From: Hemibagrus wyckioides | Taxonomy: Eukaryota > Chordata > Actinopteri > Siluriformes > Bagridae | NCBI RefSeq assembly: GCF_019097595.1 | Contig: NC_080715.1 | Span: 1,542,073 to 1,606,072 of the forward strand | DNA length: 64,000 nt | Direction: 5' to 3' | Shown: in pieces, positions 61,581-64,000 of the stretch | How positions within the stretch are numbered: the stretch's first letter is position 1 | Layout of the letters: every line of letters begins with the position of its first letter | Notes under the pieces: generated by a model | The model's input: the letters and a program-made list of their open reading frames with translations, nothing else | What the model was told of the DNA's origin: nothing | Databases searched by the model: none | Position numbers and translations under genes: made by a program

Positions 61581-63680
61581 GGACCATAACACAGCAAACT
61601 GGACTACAATACAGCAAACTGGACCACAACACAGCGAAATGGACCAAAACACAGCAAACTGGACAACAACACAAGAAATTGGACCACAACACAGCAAACT
61701 GGACTACAACACAGTGAACTGGACAACAACACAGCGAACTGGACCACAACACAGCAAACTGGAATACAACACAGCGAACTGGACCACAACACAGGGAACT
61801 GGACCACAACACAGTGAACTGGACCACAACACAGCAAACTGCACTACAACTCAACAAATTGGACCACAACACAGCGAATTGGACGAGAACACAGTGAACT
61901 GGACCACAACACAGTGAACTGGACCACAACACAGCAAACTGGACAACAACACAGCGAACTGTACCACAACACAGGGATCTGGACAACAACACAACAAAAT
62001 GGACCACAACACAGCAAACTGGACTACAACACAGTGAACTGGACAACAACACAGCGAACTGGACCACAACACAGCAAACTGGAATACAACACAGTGAACT
62101 GAACCACAACACAGCAAACTGGAATACAACACAGCGGACTGGACCACAACACAGGGAACTGGACCACAACACAGCAAACTGGACCACAACACAATGAAGT
62201 GGTCCACAATACAGCGAACTGGACCACATCACAGTGAACTGGACAACAACACATGGAACTGGACAACAACACAACAAATTGGACCACAACACAGCAAACT
62301 GGACCACAACACAGTGAACTGGTCCACAACACAGTGAACTGGACCACAACACAACAAATTGGACAACAACACAGTGAACTGGACGACAACACTGTGAACT
62401 GGACCACAACACAGTGAACTGGACTACAACACAGCGAACTGGACCACAACACAGCAAACTGGACCACAACACAGCGAACTGGACAACAACACAGAAAACT
62501 GGACCACAGCACCGCGAACTGGACCACAACACAGCGAACTGGACAACAACACAACAAATTGGACCACAACACAGCAAACTGGAATACAACACATCGAACT
62601 GGACCACAACACAGCAAACTGCACTACAACACAGCAAATTGCACCACAACACAGCAAACTGGACTACAGTACAGCGAACTGGACTACAACACAGCGAACT
62701 GGACCACAACATAGCGAATTGGACCAAAACACAGTGAACTGGACCACAACACAGGGAACTGGACCACAACACAGCAAACTGGACCACAACACAATGAAGT
62801 GGTCCACAATACAGCGAACTGGACCACAACACAGTGAACTGGACAACAACACATGGAACTGGACAACAACACAACAAATTGGACCACAACACAGCAAACT
62901 GGACGACAACACAGTGAACTGGTCCACAACACAGTGAACTGGACCACAACACAACAAATTGGACAACAACACAGTGAACTGGACGACAACACTGTGAACT
63001 GGACCACAACACAGTGAACTGGACTACAACACAGCGAACTGGACCACAACACAGCAAACTGGACCACAACACAGCGAACTGGACCACAACACAACAAACT
63101 GGACAATAACACAGTGAACTGGAGCACAACACAACAAACTGCAATACAACACAGCAAATTGGAATACAACACAGCGAACTGGACAACAACACAGCAAATT
63201 GGAATACAACACAGCAAACTGGACTACAACACAGCGAACTGGACCACAACACAGCGAATTGGACCACAACACAGCAAACTGGACTACAACACAGCAAATT
63301 GGAATACAACACAGCAAACTGGACTACAACACAGCGAACTGGACCACAACACAGCGAACTGGACAACAACACAACAAATTGGACGACAACACAACAAACT
63401 GGACTATAATACAGTGAACTGGAGCACAACACAGCAATCTGCACTACAACACAGCAAATTGGACCACAACACAGCAAACTGGAATACAACACAGCGAACT
63501 GGACAACAAAACAATGAATTGGACCACAACACAGCAAACTGGAATACAACACATCGAAATGGACCACAACACAGCAAACTGCACCACAACACAGCAAACT
63601 GGACTACAACACAGCGAACTGGACTACAACACAGCGAACTGGACCACAACACAGCGAACTGGACCACAACACAGCAAACT
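61581..63680 (+). repeat. Higher-order repeat copy 2 in array 3 (2,100 bp)
   Basis: Second copy, from the marker at 61,581 to the third marker at 63,681. It is 20 bp (one unit) longer than copy 1 overall, because gains near 63,280-63,340 and losses elsewhere do not cancel. Otherwise the variant order is the same. Confidence 0.85.
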
Positions 63681-64000
63681 GGACCATAACACAGCAAACT
63701 GGACTACAATACAGCAAACTGGACCACAACACAGCGAAATGGACCAAAACACAGCAAACTGGACAACAACACAAGAAATTGGACCACAACACAGCAAACT
63801 GGACTACAACACAGTGAACTGGACAACAACACAGCGAACTGGACCACAACACAGCAAACTGGAATACAACACAGCGAACTGGACGACAACACAGGGAACT
63901 GGACCACAACACAGCAAACTGCACTACAACTCAACAAATTGGACCACAACACAGCGAATTGGACGAGAACACAGTGAACTGGACCACAACACAGTGAACT
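63681..64000 (+). repeat. Higher-order repeat copy 3 in array 3 (cut by window end)
   Basis: Third marker at 63,681. The 320 bp available follow copies 1 and 2, apart from a short skip near 63,890-63,920 that brings GGAACTGGACCACAAC next to the CTGCACTACAACTCAAC unit earlier than in the others. Confidence 0.78.

Larger units (their letters stand above)
48607..64000 (+). repeat. Minisatellite array 3, 20-bp A/C-rich unit
   Basis: About 770 tandem units of 20 bp, consensus CACAACACAGCAAACTGGAC on the + strand (A and C make up about 80%). Frequent variants are CAAA or CGAA or TGAA before CTGG, GGACAACAAC for GGACCACAAC, GGAATACAAC, GGACTACAAC and AAATTGG. Unit length is almost invariant across 15 kb. 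Only two 17-bp units shift the register (55,207-55,223 and 59,344-59,360). The left edge is abrupt, with three or so diverged units from 48,607. The right end is outside the window. The 60-bp reading cycle gives NTANWTTTQQTGPQHSKLDH-like peptides on + and cysteine-rich CCGPVCCVVVQFAVLWSS-like peptides on -. I regard both as non-coding. Confidence 0.98.

Noticed and set aside
48537..63597. Cysteine-rich minus-strand frames (up to 828 codons) resembling a keratin-associated or metallothionein-like protein
   Set aside because: Cysteines come from the TGTTGTGG part of the reverse-complement unit. Similar frames are open in other phases and on the other strand, so it is composition, not coding.
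48760..63689. Plus-strand N/T/Q-rich repeats (NWTTTQQTGPQHS) as an adhesin or ice-binding-like protein
   Set aside because: Thr-rich repeats invite that reading, but spacing is set by the 20-bp DNA unit, there is no signal peptide or start context, and all frames behave alike.
1..64000. CRISPR-like array
   Set aside because: Units are directly abutting with no unique spacers, and the genome is eukaryotic by its transposons and microsatellites.

Overview
This is eukaryotic, almost certainly teleost fish, intergenic DNA. I found no protein-coding or RNA gene that I can defend. The teleost reading rests on the interspersed repeats: three decayed Tc1/mariner copies of fish type, a tRNA-derived SINE family of a kind familiar from catfish and related fishes, a reverse-transcriptase relic, and a very high density of CA/GT, GA, ATT and TTTC microsatellites. 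Genus and chromosome cannot be read from the window.

About 70% of the window is tandem minisatellite. Array 1 (1 to about 21,200) and array 2 (about 22,484 to 30,371) share one roughly 30-bp G/T-rich unit. They are separated by about 1.28 kb of ordinary sequence that holds a Tc1 remnant. Array 3 (48,607 to 64,000, running off the end) is a 20-bp A/C-rich unit repeated about 770 times. All three have higher-order structure, meaning blocks of 0.5 to 4 kb of variant units that are themselves duplicated almost perfectly. This implies recent segmental amplification inside the arrays.

The 18 kb between arrays 2 and 3 (30,372-48,606) is low-copy, AT-leaning DNA. It contains two internally deleted Tc1 elements with intact TIRs and TA flanks, three SINE pieces, a non-LTR reverse-transcriptase relic, a common teleost repeat, several short degenerate minisatellites and about twenty microsatellites.

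The long open reading frames over the arrays are artefacts of periodicity. The 30-bp unit is a multiple of three, so one frame per strand stays open for hundreds of codons. The 20-bp unit cycles every 60 bp and its usual variants carry no stop codon, so several frames on both strands stay open. These are annotated as repeats, not genes. No genes work together here. The window's interest lies in how the arrays evolve: higher-order repeats, clean unit-multiple deletions, marker-tagged duplications, and opposite G/T versus A/C strand bias on the two sides of the unique core.
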